Assembly (NCBI GenBank): GCA_016866305.1
Contig: VGMX01000010.1
Span: 1 to 64,000, forward strand
Direction of reading: 5' to 3'
DNA from: Chlorobiota bacterium
GTDB lineage: Bacteria > Bacteroidota > Chlorobiia > Chlorobiales > Chlorobiaceae
DNA: 64,000 nucleotides
This document shows positions 45,561-55,253 of this stretch, piece after piece (the first letter of the stretch is position 1; every line of letters begins with the position of its first letter). The notes beneath the pieces were generated by a model. It was not told the origin of the DNA. It saw nothing but the letters and a program-made list of their open reading frames with translations, and made no database searches. A program made the translations under genes and the position numbers.

Positions 45561-45679
45561 GATCGGAACGGGTATGGAAGTGAACCGTACACAGGAAAAA
45601 TACGAATCTGCAATCGATAAATCTTCAACTGTCCGCTGTTATTTTCTTCTTTTTTGCTTCAGACCAGACAAATTCCGCA

Positions 45680-46553
45680 TCAGTCGAACACGACGGTCTT
45701 CTTGCCGTTCCCCAGTATCCGGTGCTCGCTGTGCAGGCGCAGTGCACGGGCAAGCACGAGCCGCTCGAGATCGCGCCCCTTGCGGATGAGATCATCGAGT
45801 GTATCCTTGTGGCTGATGCGCACGATATCCTGCCCGATAATCGGTCCCTCGTCGAGTTCCTCGGTCACGTAATGACTGGGGTGGCCCCGATGATCTTCAC
45901 GCCTCTCTGGTAAGCCTGCCGGTAGGGACTGCCGCCGACGAAATCCGGCAGGAAGGAGTGATGGATATTGATGATCCGTGCCGGATACCACTCGACGAAC
46001 TGCGGCGAGAGCACCACCGTATCGATCTCGTGGTGTTCAAGCAGCGCGATCTCCTGCTCCTCGGTCTCCTGTCTGGTTTCGGCCGTCACCGGAAAGCAAT
46101 GGAACGGAATGCCGTAACGCCGGGCGAGCGGTTCGAGATCGGAAGGGTTCGAGACGATCAGCGGGGTGTCGATAGCGAACTCCCCGATGCTGTGCCGCCA
46201 GAGCAACTCCTGCCGGCAGTGGTCGTAGCGCGATACAAAAAGCGCAACGCGCATCTTCCGGTCGTCGAGGCTGATCTTTTCCATGATGCTCCGAACTCCC
46301 TGGCAAGCGGGGCGAATGCCAGATCCAGTTCAGCATGCGGAATGGAAAAATGCGTCATGCTTCATGAGACCCTGATGAAAAACATTTTTCCGACGGTATC
46401 GACATGCTCGTCGAGATCGAGAATGTTGCCGCCCCGTTGGTAGATGAACTGGGAAATTCGGGAAACCAATCCTGCCCGGTCAGGACAGGAAAGAAGCAGG
46501 ATCGCTCCGGGTGGGGTGCGACATGGATACTGCGGATGATTGAACAGAAGCAA
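45680..46553 (-). pseudogene. purU: Formyltetrahydrofolate deformylase gene, broken by several lesions
   Basis: Minus strand. The ACT domain starts well (LLSCPDRAGLVSRISQFIYQ) and reaches MFFIRVS, then TGA (46364-46362) stands where the family has a tryptophan; the same frame goes on as SMTHFSIPHAELDLAFAPLA. Near TGGAAAAGATC (about 46280) the frame shifts by two bases into SLDDRKMRVALFVSRYDHC. Later VVL joins SPQFVEW with about six residues missing (ARYMQ-x-L in the family), and near IGAT the frame shifts again to [16 protein letters not shown], ending at [10 protein letters not shown]. Four lesions make it a true pseudogene. Confidence 0.92.
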
Positions 46554-46694
46554 ACCTTCGTGCCTCCCCGGACGAGGGGTTATGAGGCCGAAGAAATTTA
46601 ATGTATTTTCACGAACAGTTGTTCATCATGAAAAATTTCAGCCCATTTGCATAAAACCGCAGAATCTGCACCAGCCCATGCTGGATCTACAATC

Positions 46695-47321
46695 ATGACC
46701 GCACGCCACTACTGGATCATAGCTGCATGCACGCTTTTTCTCTGCGGAATTATAAGCTTCTTTTACCTCGACATCCCTTTGGCGCTCTGGTTTCACCGTT
46801 TCAACGGCACACCCTTTTACCGCTTTTTCAAACTGCTTTCGCGGCTCGGGGAGTCGCAATGGTATCTGGCCGGAGGACTGCTGCTGTACATGGCTCTGCG
46901 CAAAAACAAACCGACTGCCGCAACCTCCGGACTGCTGCTGTTCTCTTCGGTAGCCCTCTCGGGGTTGTCTGCCGATATCATCAAGGTGCTCTGTGGCAGG
47001 GCACGGCCGAAACTGTACTTCAATGAAGCGCTCTACGGCTTCGATTTCCTGCATCTCGAGCATGCCTGGATATCGTTTCCATCGGGCCACTCGGCCACGG
47101 CCTTCAGTGTCGCATGGACACTCTGCCTTGCCTTGCCGCAATACCGCCCGTTTTTTCTGTTGTGGGCGGCACTGATCGCATTCAGCCGCATCGCCACAAC
47201 CCAGCACTACCTCAGCGACGTGCTCGCCGGATCGCTGCTCGGCGCGGCGGCCACGGCGTTTCTGTACCACCGTTACTTCAGGAAACCTTCCCATGCGATT
47301 ATCCCTTCAGAAATCCGGTGA
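46695..47321 (+). CDS. PAP2-family membrane phosphatase
   Basis: 208 residues with about five membrane helices and the full PAP2 signature: KVLCGRARP (97-105), PSGH (129-132) and SRIATTQHYLSD (164-175). Substrates of the family are lipid phosphates such as undecaprenyl pyrophosphate, phosphatidylglycerophosphate or lipid A. The start is the ATG at 46695; 16 upstream codons in frame look unconserved. It overlaps the ArnT-like gene by 29 nt, which suggests a joint role in lipid-linked glycan or lipid A processing. Confidence 0.9.
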   Translation: MTARHYWIIAACTLFLCGIISFFYLDIPLALWFHRFNGTPFYRFFKLLSRLGESQWYLAGGLLLYMALRKNKPTAATSGLLLFSSVALSGLSADIIKVLCGRARPKLYFNEALYGFDFLHLEHAWISFPSGHSATAFSVAWTLCLALPQYRPFFLLWAALIAFSRIATTQHYLSDVLAGSLLGAAATAFLYHRYFRKPSHAIIPSEIR

Positions 47322-48855
47322 GCTGAAACCGTTGCTGCTCCTGACCATGGTCATCGGCATCAGTTTTTTTGCCGGGCTTGGCTCGGGACCGCTCTTCGAC
47401 GTCGATGAAGGAGCTTTCAGCGAAGCCACCCGTGAAATGCTTGTGAGCGGCAACTATCTGACAACCTATCTGAACGGAAAACCGCGGTTCGACAAACCGA
47501 TCCTGATCTACTGGCTGCAGTTGCTGAGCGTGAAAACTTTCGGACTCAACGAATTCGCTTTCCGTTTTCCCTCGGCCGCTGCCGCCGCCGTCTGGGCCGG
47601 GGCGCTGTACCGTTTCACGAACAAGGAGCTTGGCCGCGATACTGCACTGATCGCCGCGCTCTTCATGGTGCTTTCACTGCAGGTCTCCATCATCGCTAAA
47701 GCAGCCATAGCCGATGGACTTCTGAACTGCTGTCTTGCCGTCAGCATGCTGGCGATCTACACGCACTTCCGCAACGGCTCGTCCGCATCTCGCCTGCTGG
47801 CCTTCGGGGCGGCAGGGCTCGGCGTGCTGACCAAGGGGCCGGTAGCCATCCTGATCCCCGGTTCGGTCTCCCTGCTGTTTTTCATGGTCGAGCGCAAGCC
47901 GAAAGAGTGGTTCAGAACCGTACTGAACCTGCCCGCAATCCTGCTCTTCCTCGGCATCGTCATGCCGTGGTACACCCTCGAATACCTCGACCAGGGCATG
48001 GCGTTCATCGAAGGATTCCTTTTCAAACACAACGTCAACCGGTTCAGTTCGTCGCTCGAAGGGCACTCCGGCTCGCTCTTCTACTATTTGCCGGTGCTCC
48101 TTGCCGGACTCATGCCCTTTACCGGTTTGCTTTTCACCGTGCTTTTCAACCTGAAAAAGCTGCTTTCGGAGCCGCTGAACCGCTACCTTCTGATCTGGTT
48201 CGGTTTCGTCCTCCTCTTTTTCTCGCTCTCCGGCACCAAGCTTCCGCATTACATGATCTATGGCTATACGCCGATCTTCATCCTGATGGCGAGGATTTTC
48301 CCCTCGGCACGACGCCCCCGGCTGCAGGCGGTCTGGCCGGCGCTCTTTCTGATGCTCTTTGCCGCACTGCCGCTCATCATCCCTGTTGTCGCCGGCAGGA
48401 TCGACGATCCTTACATTCAAGCCGTGCTTGCAAGCGCTCTCCAGCTTACCGGCACACCGCACATGCTTGTGCTTGCCGGAGCAGTGCTGCTGATTCTCCT
48501 TGTGCAGCTCGCTCCCCGGCTTTCTCCGGCCAACAGGTTCGTTGGCATCGGCATCATCTTCTGCCTGGCCGTCAACCTCCATATCATGCCGCTCGCCGCA
48601 AGACTGCTTCAGGAACCGGTCAGGGAAGCCGCACTGCTTTCGAAAGCGAGAGGCTACAAAGTTGTCATGTGGAAAGTCTACTACCCCTCTTTTTTGCTAT
48701 ATTCCCAGTCCCTTGCCGAAAAACGTGCACCGCGCAAGGGAGAAATCGTACTGACCACCGTCAAATACCTTGAACGGCTCGACAATCCGGAGTTACTGTT
48801 CAGCAAACACGGCATCGTCCTGCTTAAAAACAACGACATGAAACCCCGTCCATGA
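47293..48855 (+). CDS. ArnT-like polyprenyl-phosphate glycosyltransferase
   Basis: 520 residues, about twelve membrane helices, GT-C fold. The N-terminal periplasmic loop has FDVDEGAFSEATREML (with the acidic D-E motif of the ArnT/PMT superfamily) and LNGKPRFDKPILIYW. It would move a sugar from a polyprenyl-phosphate carrier to lipid A or another envelope acceptor on the periplasmic side. No aminoarabinose biosynthesis genes are nearby, so the sugar is unknown. It overlaps its neighbours by 29 and 4 nt. Confidence 0.88.
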   Translation: MRLSLQKSGELKPLLLLTMVIGISFFAGLGSGPLFDVDEGAFSEATREMLVSGNYLTTYLNGKPRFDKPILIYWLQLLSVKTFGLNEFAFRFPSAAAAAVWAGALYRFTNKELGRDTALIAALFMVLSLQVSIIAKAAIADGLLNCCLAVSMLAIYTHFRNGSSASRLLAFGAAGLGVLTKGPVAILIPGSVSLLFFMVERKPKEWFRTVLNLPAILLFLGIVMPWYTLEYLDQGMAFIEGFLFKHNVNRFSSSLEGHSGSLFYYLPVLLAGLMPFTGLLFTVLFNLKKLLSEPLNRYLLIWFGFVLLFFSLSGTKLPHYMIYGYTPIFILMARIFPSARRPRLQAVWPALFLMLFAALPLIIPVVAGRIDDPYIQAVLASALQLTGTPHMLVLAGAVLLILLVQLAPRLSPANRFVGIGIIFCLAVNLHIMPLAARLLQEPVREAALLSKARGYKVVMWKVYYPSFLLYSQSLAEKRAPRKGEIVLTTVKYLERLDNPELLFSKHGIVLLKNNDMKPRP

Positions 48856-49784
48856 AGCTTTCGGTTGTCATACCGGTCATGAACGAAGCGGAAAACATCA
48901 GACCGCTCTTCGATGCGCTCGATGCTTCCCTGAACGCGATCGATCACGAAATCATCCTTGTCGACGACGGCTCGACGGACGGAACCGTTGCCGCCATAGA
49001 AGCCTCGGCACCGGCCCATGCCAGGCTTGTTGTTCTGAACAAGAATTACGGCCAGACCACGGCGATGGCGGCCGGCATCGATCATGCGGAAGGGGAACTG
49101 ATCGCCACCATGGACGGAGACCTTCAGAACGATCCGGCGGATATCCCCATGATGATGCGGTATCTCGATGCAAACAATCTCGACGTGGTTGCCGGACGAA
49201 GGGCGTCAAGAAAGGACGGCATGGTGCTGCGCAAAATTCCCAGCGCAATCGCCAACGCCATGATCCGGAACCTCACCGACGTCCATATCCGTGATTACGG
49301 CTGCACGCTGAAGGTGTTCAAGAAGGATGTCGCAAAAAATCTCGGCCTGTATGGGGAACTTCACCGGTTCATCCCTGTTCTGGTACAGCTTTATGGCGCT
49401 AAAATGGCTGAAGTCGATGTCAAACACCATCCCAGGAAATTCGGCCGTTCGAAATACGGTATCGGAAGAACCTTCAAGGTGCTCAGCGACCTGCTCTTCA
49501 TGGTGTTTTTCCAGCAGTACGGCCAGAAACCCATGCACCTGTTCGGCACTCTTGGATTCATGAGCTTTTTTCTGGGTATCGCCATCAATCTCTACCTGCT
49601 CGCACTGAAAATACTGGGACAGGAAATCGGAGGACGTCCGCTGCTCTCGCTCGGCGTGATCATGACCTTTATCGGCATTCAGCTCATCACCACGGGATTC
49701 GTGGCGGAATTCATCATGCGCACCTATTACGAGTCGCAGAACAAGAAACCCTACATCATCCGCAAAATCGTTGACAAACCGTAA
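48852..49784 (+). CDS. GT2 polyprenyl-phosphate glycosyltransferase (DPM/ArnC-like)
   Basis: 310 residues: a GT-A domain (VVIPVMNEAENI, DDGSTDGT, MDGDLQNDP with the metal D-x-D, GCTLKVFKKD) and two C-terminal membrane helices (about 230-250 and 265-290). Enzymes of this type load a sugar onto undecaprenyl phosphate at the cytoplasmic face and so feed the ArnT-like transferase encoded just upstream. Confidence 0.92.
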   Translation: MKLSVVIPVMNEAENIRPLFDALDASLNAIDHEIILVDDGSTDGTVAAIEASAPAHARLVVLNKNYGQTTAMAAGIDHAEGELIATMDGDLQNDPADIPMMMRYLDANNLDVVAGRRASRKDGMVLRKIPSAIANAMIRNLTDVHIRDYGCTLKVFKKDVAKNLGLYGELHRFIPVLVQLYGAKMAEVDVKHHPRKFGRSKYGIGRTFKVLSDLLFMVFFQQYGQKPMHLFGTLGFMSFFLGIAINLYLLALKILGQEIGGRPLLSLGVIMTFIGIQLITTGFVAEFIMRTYYESQNKKPYIIRKIVDKP

Positions 49785-50667
49785 AAAAAACATATCGAAG
49801 CTGCTTAAAACCCTTGCCCAGCTTGCCGTATCCGTGCTGGCGCTCGCCATGGTGCTTGCAAAAACCGACATGCCGAAGCTTCTTGACATCATAAGAAAAG
49901 CAAACCCCGGAGATCTCCTGCTTGCTCTTGTTTTTTTCAATATCTCGAAAATCATCAACGCACTGCGCCTCAACCGGTTCTTCAGGGACATCGGCATCGA
50001 GCTCTCGATGATGTACAACATGAAACTGTACTACCTCGGCATGTTCTACAACCTGTTCCTGCCGGGAGGCGTCGGAGGGGACGGCTACAAGATCTACATC
50101 CTGCAGAAAAACCACGGGATCAAACTGATCAACGTCTTCAACGCCGTGTTCTGGGACCGTCTCTGCGGCATCATCGCGCTTGCCGTGCTCTCGATCGGGC
50201 TGCTGCTGCCAAGCACCTTTGCCCTGAAGCTGCCGCAGTTCATTCCGTATGCCTGGGGCATCATGCTTGCGCTCTACCCGCTCTCATACCTGCTGAACAG
50301 GCTCTTTTACAAACAGTTCCTCGGGAGCTTCGCCATTACCGCATGGGAGTCGATGCTGATTCAACTCACCCAGGTGATCTCGGCATTCTTCATTCTCAAG
50401 GCGATCTCCCCGGCACACCACGCACTGGACTATCTGGCGATTTTTCTCATATCATCCATCGCCACCGTCCTGCCGATCACCGTCGGTGGTGCAGGCGCGC
50501 GCGAAGTCACCTTTTATTATCTGCTCGACTATCTTTCCCTTGATACCAATACCGGCGTAGCGCTTTCGCTGATCTTTTTCGGCATATCGGCCGTTTCGGC
50601 CCTTGCAGGCATCCTGGGACGGACCTGGCATGAAAAAAGCTCAGAGGCAACAATCTCCGGCAACTGA
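49771..50667 (+). CDS. YbhN/LPG-synthase-like membrane protein (possible lipid flippase)
   Basis: 298 residues with about eight membrane helices and the motif FLPGGVGGDGYK, typical of the lysylphosphatidylglycerol-synthase transmembrane / UPF0104 family; SSIATVLPITVGGAGARE is the second hallmark. There is no soluble aminoacyl-transferase domain. It may flip the lipid-linked sugar made by the GT2 enzyme. The start is probably the TTG at 49771, overlapping the GT2 gene by 14 nt; no ATG precedes the conserved part. Confidence 0.82.
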   Translation: MTNRKKNISKLLKTLAQLAVSVLALAMVLAKTDMPKLLDIIRKANPGDLLLALVFFNISKIINALRLNRFFRDIGIELSMMYNMKLYYLGMFYNLFLPGGVGGDGYKIYILQKNHGIKLINVFNAVFWDRLCGIIALAVLSIGLLLPSTFALKLPQFIPYAWGIMLALYPLSYLLNRLFYKQFLGSFAITAWESMLIQLTQVISAFFILKAISPAHHALDYLAIFLISSIATVLPITVGGAGAREVTFYYLLDYLSLDTNTGVALSLIFFGISAVSALAGILGRTWHEKSSEATISGN

Positions 50668-50707
50668 CGAAGCCGTTTCGATTGGCAAGGCGAAGGCAAC
50701 AGGAAAA

Positions 50708-51049
50708 TCATCGTCCGTCGGGAGAAGCCGACGTGGTTGCGTCAAGCCAGGAAAGATAGCCGGCAAGACCCGCAGTGATAGGTATCCTGATGATTTCCGG
50801 GACATCGTAGGGGTGATACTCGCCGATGTACGCCTCAAGCGCAGGGTATCTTGCCGTGGTGGTTTTGACAAGCAGCAGGATTTCAGCCTCACGCTGCAAC
50901 GCTCCTTCCCACAGGAAAAAACTGCGAATGCCGGTCATCTGCACACAGGCGGCAAGCCGGTTTTCGAGAATGCCCTCAGCAAGCTCTTCAGCCTCTTCCC
51001 TGCCCGGAATGGTGGTGATCACCATGCAGTACTCTTCGTTCATCAGCAT
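50708..51049 (-). CDS. cutA: CutA1 divalent-cation tolerance protein
   Basis: A 113-residue ferredoxin-like trimer protein with TIPGREEAEELAEGILENRLAACVQ, an S-x-F-x-W-E-G-x-x-x-x-E segment and HPYDVPEI. The family is linked to divalent metal tolerance, but its chemistry is unclear. It is the downstream gene of a minus-strand pair, 37 nt after the peptidase gene. Confidence 0.95.
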   Translation of the reverse strand: MLMNEEYCMVITTIPGREEAEELAEGILENRLAACVQMTGIRSFFLWEGALQREAEILLLVKTTTARYPALEAYIGEYHPYDVPEIIRIPITAGLAGYLSWLDATTSASPDGR

Positions 51050-51086
51050 CTCTCTTTAACGGTTATCCCCTTTGCGGCCTGCTGCG

Positions 51087-52181
51087 CTAAAGTTCCAGAA
51101 GCTGTTTGGTAAACCGCTGGAAAGGGTGCGCACCGTCTCTCCGGAGCACCACCGTGTCCTCGATGCGCACGCCGAACCTTCCCGGAAGATAAATGCCCGG
51201 CTCGATCGTGAACACCATGTGCTCCTCGAGTATCCGACTGCTTCTTGAGCTGATGCGAGGCTCCTCGTGCACATCAATGCCAACGCCATGACCGAGGGAA
51301 TGTGAAAATTCCTTGCCGTATCCGCTCCGAGCGATATGCTCCCGAACCACAGCGTCAAGTTCGGTACTGCTCATCCCGCATCGAGCACTGTCAACTCCAA
51401 GCTGCTGGGCCTCCTCGACAATTCCGTATATCCTCCGGGCCTCTCCGGAAGCCCTTCCGAATGCAACCGTGCGCGTCTGGTCCGAAGCGTAACCTTCATA
51501 ACTGCACCCGATGTCGATCACAATCAGTTCTCCCGGCAGGAACCGGGCGGAGGTCGGCCTCGCATGCGGCATGGCCGCTCTCGGTCCCGAAGCCACGATC
51601 GGCTCGAACGAATCTCCTTCTGCTCCAAGCATCTTGTGCTGGTAGGATATTTCCGCGGCGATATCGAGTTCGGTCGTGTCCGTACCGATCATGGGCAATA
51701 CCTTTTCCAGAACCTGCTCGCTGATCGAGACCGCCCGCTGCATGCGCTGGAGCTCGATACCGTTCTTGACCATTCTCAGATCCTCGAAAAACGATGCAAC
51801 AGGAACGGCTCTGATCGTATCACCGAGTTCATTGCACAGTAACAGAGCCCTCTTCCAGGAGATGCTCTCGGACTGTATGCCGGAAACCCCGCCAAGATCA
51901 TAAGCACCGGAAGCGATTTCCGCCTCGAATCCGTTCCGGGCGATCACGATTTCGGCCATCCTTGCCTCCCCTGCTGCCTGCTCCTGGTAACGGCTGTCGG
52001 TAAACAGGAGAAACCTCTCGGGTGTGATGAGCAGCCATGCACTGGAACCGCTGAATCCGGTAAGCCAGAACACAACGGACAGATCGGTGACAACAAGCGA
52101 CCCGAGGCCATCAGTTGCCATTTTTTCGCGAACCTTGCCAAGAGCCTCTTTTTGAAGGGTATCATGCGAGAGTTGATTCAT
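51087..52181 (-). CDS. M24-family aminopeptidase P (Xaa-Pro peptidase)
   Basis: 364 residues: an N-terminal creatinase-like domain and a pita-bread catalytic domain with metal ligands in [18 protein letters not shown] (two Asp), [13 protein letters not shown] (His), [11 protein letters not shown] (Glu) and RIEDTVVL (Glu). It removes N-terminal residues before proline. The start is the ATG at 52181 with GAGAG upstream; a longer in-frame reading begins inside the divergent promoter region. It is divergent from trpD. Confidence 0.93.
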   Translation of the reverse strand: MNQLSHDTLQKEALGKVREKMATDGLGSLVVTDLSVVFWLTGFSGSSAWLLITPERFLLFTDSRYQEQAAGEARMAEIVIARNGFEAEIASGAYDLGGVSGIQSESISWKRALLLCNELGDTIRAVPVASFFEDLRMVKNGIELQRMQRAVSISEQVLEKVLPMIGTDTTELDIAAEISYQHKMLGAEGDSFEPIVASGPRAAMPHARPTSARFLPGELIVIDIGCSYEGYASDQTRTVAFGRASGEARRIYGIVEEAQQLGVDSARCGMSSTELDAVVREHIARSGYGKEFSHSLGHGVGIDVHEEPRISSRSSRILEEHMVFTIEPGIYLPGRFGVRIEDTVVLRRDGAHPFQRFTKQLLEL

Positions 52182-52248
52182 AGTGCTCTCTGGCTGTGTG
52201 AAAAAGAGATGGCACTGCTGCCGGAACGCTTGCAATACGCCATATTCT

Positions 52249-52258
52249 TGTTATAATT
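52249..52258 (+). promoter_or_regulatory. Promoter-like TGTTATAATT element before trpD
   Basis: Combines the recurrent TGTTA element with a TATAAT hexamer, 45 nt before the trpD start, in the divergent gap shared with the peptidase gene. Confidence 0.45.
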
Positions 52259-52302
52259 TACATTTATGCATATTCTATTCTCTCTCTGCAACCTTTTTTT
52301 TC

Positions 52303-53358
52303 ATGGCCCACAAGGATTTTCTCCACAAGCTGCTCTCCGGTGAACATTTTACCCAGGAGGAGATGACACAGTGCATGAACGCCATCATGAACGGTGTTTT
52401 TCCCGACACGGTTGTCGCCGCCCTCCTCGCCCTGCTGCAGCATAAAGGAGTAACTTCTACGGAAGTCGCCGGAGCTTACTACAGCCTTATCGCAAAAGCC
52501 ACGACCCTCGATCTTTCAGAAAAAGCCGTTGACACCTGCGGTACCGGAGGCGACCATGCCGGAACATTCAATATTTCCACGATCGCCTCGATAATCGCCA
52601 ACAGCGCCGGTGTACCGGTTGCCAAACACGGAAACCGCTCGGTTACAAGCAGTTGCGGCAGCGCCGACGTACTCGAGGAACTGGGATTCACCATCGATCT
52701 TCCACCGGAAGCCACCAGGGAACTCTTCGACAGAACGGGTTTTGCGTTCCTGTTCGCTCCGCTTTACCATCCGTCGATGAAACGGGTGGCCCGGATCCGC
52801 AAGGAGCTCGGCATACGGACGATCTTCAACATGCTCGGACCACTCATCAATCCTGCCCGCTCGAAACGGCAGCTTGTCGGCGTCTACAGCAGCGAGCTTA
52901 TGGAACTGTATACCGAAGTGCTGGTCCAGACAGGTACGAGCCATGCAATGGTGGTGCACTCCATGACCGGGGAGGGTACGGCGATAGATGAACCAAGCCT
53001 CGACGGGCCGACCTGGATTGTAGAGATCCAGAACGGCTATGTCTGCCGGCATACCGTCTATCCGGAGGACTTCGGGTTCGCGAGACACCCGCTCGCCTCC
53101 CTGCAGGGAGGCGACCGCAAGGAAAACGCCGCCATCATCAGAAGCATTCTCGACGGCAGCGCAACGCCTGCCCAGATCGATGCGGCGCTCTACACCTCCG
53201 CAATGGCCTGTTACGTATCGGGAAATGCGAACTGCATCGACGACGGGCTCTCCATATCGAAAGATGCCCTGGAGAGCGGTGAAGCACACAAGAAGTTCAG
53301 CGAAATCCTGAAACTTAACGCCGAACTTTCCGACCGCTTCCGGGAAGCCGTCAACTAA
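52303..53358 (+). CDS. trpD: Anthranilate phosphoribosyltransferase
   Basis: Joins anthranilate and PRPP in tryptophan synthesis. 351 residues with the PRPP loop [39 protein letters not shown] and the [20 protein letters not shown] segment. The ATG at 52303 is chosen; 40 further in-frame codons upstream lie in the promoter region and look non-coding. The other trp genes are not in the window. Confidence 0.96.
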   Translation: MAHKDFLHKLLSGEHFTQEEMTQCMNAIMNGVFPDTVVAALLALLQHKGVTSTEVAGAYYSLIAKATTLDLSEKAVDTCGTGGDHAGTFNISTIASIIANSAGVPVAKHGNRSVTSSCGSADVLEELGFTIDLPPEATRELFDRTGFAFLFAPLYHPSMKRVARIRKELGIRTIFNMLGPLINPARSKRQLVGVYSSELMELYTEVLVQTGTSHAMVVHSMTGEGTAIDEPSLDGPTWIVEIQNGYVCRHTVYPEDFGFARHPLASLQGGDRKENAAIIRSILDGSATPAQIDAALYTSAMACYVSGNANCIDDGLSISKDALESGEAHKKFSEILKLNAELSDRFREAVN

Positions 53359-53434
53359 GTGCTTATAATTTTTCCAAAAAACTTGTATTATTGTTGCTTT
53401 CTCTGTGAGCCGAAGTGAGTTTTTAATTGCCATC

Positions 53435-54427
53435 ATGAACGGAAACAACGCCCTGCACCAGGATATCCCGGAGAGTATCAGTGATAAGCTGCGCATGTCG
53501 GGAGTAAGCACTTCCAGACAGAAAGCTATTCAGCAGGCGCTTGAGAATGTCAACAAACCGGGCTTCAGAATCGAGCCTTCGGCAATTATTCCGCTCATGA
53601 AACCCGTTACCTGGTTCCCGCCGATGTGGGCATTCGCCTGCGGAGTCGTCTCTACCGGCGAGGATCTTGCATCGAACTGGTCGATTCTCTTGAGGGGCGT
53701 CATCCTTGCCGGACCGCTCATGTGCGCGATGTCGCAAACCATGAACGACTACTTCGACCGCGAAGTCGATGCCATCAACGAACCCGACCGCCCGATTCCC
53801 TCCGGAAAAATATCGAAATCTGCAAGCTGGCTCATCACCTTCGGGCTGATCATAACGGGGTTCCTTGTCGCACTCTCCATCCATCCCTACGTCGTGGCCA
53901 TCGCGTTTGTCGGTGTACTGATGTCCCACGCCTACTCGGGACCGCCCATTCGTGCCAAACGCAACGGCTGGTTCGGCAACCTTATCGTGGGACTCGCCTA
54001 TGAAGGCGTCGCCTGGCTGACAGGAAGCTTTTCGATCACCCAGGGAGTGCCTTCCGGGGAAACCATCGCCCTGGCCATTATTTTTTCGTTTGGAGCCCAC
54101 GGCATCATGACGCTCAACGATTTCAAATCGGTGGTCGGCGACAACATCCGGAAGGTGGCGTCGATTCCCGTGCAGCTCGGCGAGAAAAAAGCCGCCGTGC
54201 TCGCTTCGGTCATCATGGATATCGCCCAGATTGCCGCCATCTCGATTCTGGTGGCCAAAGGAGCATGGATAACGACCGCACTTGCCCTGCTGCTGCTCCT
54301 GGCCCAACTGCCCATGCAGAAAATCCTGATCGCAGAACCGCGGGAAAAAGCCGTCTGGTACAATGCCTTCGGCACCCTGCTCTATGTGCTTTCCATGATG
54401 GTTTGTGCGGTCGGCATCCGCCCTTGA
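53435..54427 (+). CDS. bchG: (Bacterio)chlorophyll synthase, BchG/ChlG family
   Basis: A 330-residue UbiA-type prenyltransferase with about eight membrane helices, esterifying a (bacterio)chlorophyllide with a phytyl, geranylgeranyl or farnesyl tail. The signature [15 protein letters not shown] (56-70) and the diphosphate-binding [19 protein letters not shown] (104-122) are diagnostic of chlorophyll synthases. Green sulfur bacteria have BchG (Bchl a), BchK (Bchl c/d/e) and a ChlG-type paralogue; BchG fits best, but the paralogues cannot be separated by eye. A GTG at 53405 would add ten residues. Confidence 0.88.
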   Translation: MNGNNALHQDIPESISDKLRMSGVSTSRQKAIQQALENVNKPGFRIEPSAIIPLMKPVTWFPPMWAFACGVVSTGEDLASNWSILLRGVILAGPLMCAMSQTMNDYFDREVDAINEPDRPIPSGKISKSASWLITFGLIITGFLVALSIHPYVVAIAFVGVLMSHAYSGPPIRAKRNGWFGNLIVGLAYEGVAWLTGSFSITQGVPSGETIALAIIFSFGAHGIMTLNDFKSVVGDNIRKVASIPVQLGEKKAAVLASVIMDIAQIAAISILVAKGAWITTALALLLLLAQLPMQKILIAEPREKAVWYNAFGTLLYVLSMMVCAVGIRP

Positions 54428-54466
54428 TGAATGGCTCAACAAGAGATTTCAGGTTTTCGAAACTAT

Positions 54467-54475
54467 TGTTATATT
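54467..54475 (+). promoter_or_regulatory. Promoter-like TGTTATATT element before rpmB
   Basis: Same pattern as before uvrC and the 5.5-kb TPR gene; 35 nt before the rpmB start. Confidence 0.4.
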
Positions 54476-54509
54476 CCGGTTCGTTTTTTCAACACCAATA
54501 GATTGCATC

Positions 54510-54728
54510 ATGTCCAAAGTCTGCGTCCTGACTGGCAAAAGACCGAAATACGGCAACACTGTTTCCCATGCCAACAACCACCGCCGCACCCGCTTCGAGC
54601 CGAACCTGCATACAAAGAGAATCTGGATCGAGGAGGAAAAATGCTGGGTAAAAGTGAAGCTTTCCGCCAAAGCCATGAAGATCATCTCCAGAACCGGTAC
54701 CGCCCAACTGGCAGCTCTCCTGAAATAA
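54510..54728 (+). CDS. rpmB: Ribosomal protein L28
   Basis: 72 residues matching L28: [20 protein letters not shown] and HTKRIW, with a basic C-terminal half. There is no zinc-type cysteine pair (one Cys at position 5 and one in the EEKCWVKV part), so it is the metal-free or intermediate form. It is a single-gene unit with its own promoter-like element and terminator. In-frame reading upstream to 54405 overlaps bchG and is not coding. Confidence 0.96.
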   Translation: MSKVCVLTGKRPKYGNTVSHANNHRRTRFEPNLHTKRIWIEEEKCWVKVKLSAKAMKIISRTGTAQLAALLK

Positions 54729-54764
54729 GGCTCGTTCAGGAAGCACCATACAAGGCTTTTCCAG

Positions 54765-54796
54765 AGGCTCAATCCATCAAAGGTTTGAGCCTTTTT
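54765..54796 (+). terminator. Rho-independent terminator after rpmB
   Basis: AGGCTCAA and its complement TTGAGCCT form an 8-bp stem around a 12-nt loop, followed by TTTTT. It ends only 6 nt before the rnhA start, so rnhA must begin with almost no leader or be reached by read-through. Confidence 0.85.
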
Positions 54797-54801
54797 CGTC
54801 T

Positions 54802-55242
54802 ATGAGAAAAAAAGTCACCATCTACACCGACGGAGCCTGCAGCGGCAATCCGGGAAAAGGCGGCTGGGGATCACTGCTGATGTACGGCGGCCAGTGCCGC
54901 GAGATTTCAGGCTATGAACCGGCAACCACGAACAATCGCATGGAGCTCACGGCGGCTATCGAAGCACTCGATGCCCTCAGGGAACCCTGCATGGTAGATC
55001 TCTACAGCGATTCGGCCTATCTGGTCAATGCCATGAACCAGGGCTGGCTGAAACGGTGGACCGGCAACAACTGGCTCACTGCGGCAAAAAAAAGCGTCGA
55101 GAATATCGACCTCTGGAAAAAAATCCTGAAGTTGGTTACATTGCACGAGGTCACCTTTCACAAAGTCAAGGGTCACAGCGACAACCCGTACAACAACCGT
55201 TGCGACGAACTGGCCCGGCTGGCCATAAAAAACAACTCCTGA
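54802..55242 (+). CDS. rnhA: Ribonuclease HI
   Basis: 146 residues with the four acidic catalytic residues Asp10, Glu48, Asp70 and Asp135, and the catalytic-loop His125 (KVKGHSDNPYNN). It degrades RNA in RNA-DNA hybrids. The handle region (KRWTGNNWLTAAKK) is of the E. coli type. Confidence 0.97.
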   Translation: MRKKVTIYTDGACSGNPGKGGWGSLLMYGGQCREISGYEPATTNNRMELTAAIEALDALREPCMVDLYSDSAYLVNAMNQGWLKRWTGNNWLTAAKKSVENIDLWKKILKLVTLHEVTFHKVKGHSDNPYNNRCDELARLAIKNNS

Positions 55243-55253
55243 TCCGCCGACCG

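Noticed and set aside
46362-46364. TGA read as tryptophan (recoded genetic code) in purU
   Set aside because: The same gene has two frameshifts and a deletion, and many intact genes here end in TGA, so ordinary decay is the better explanation.
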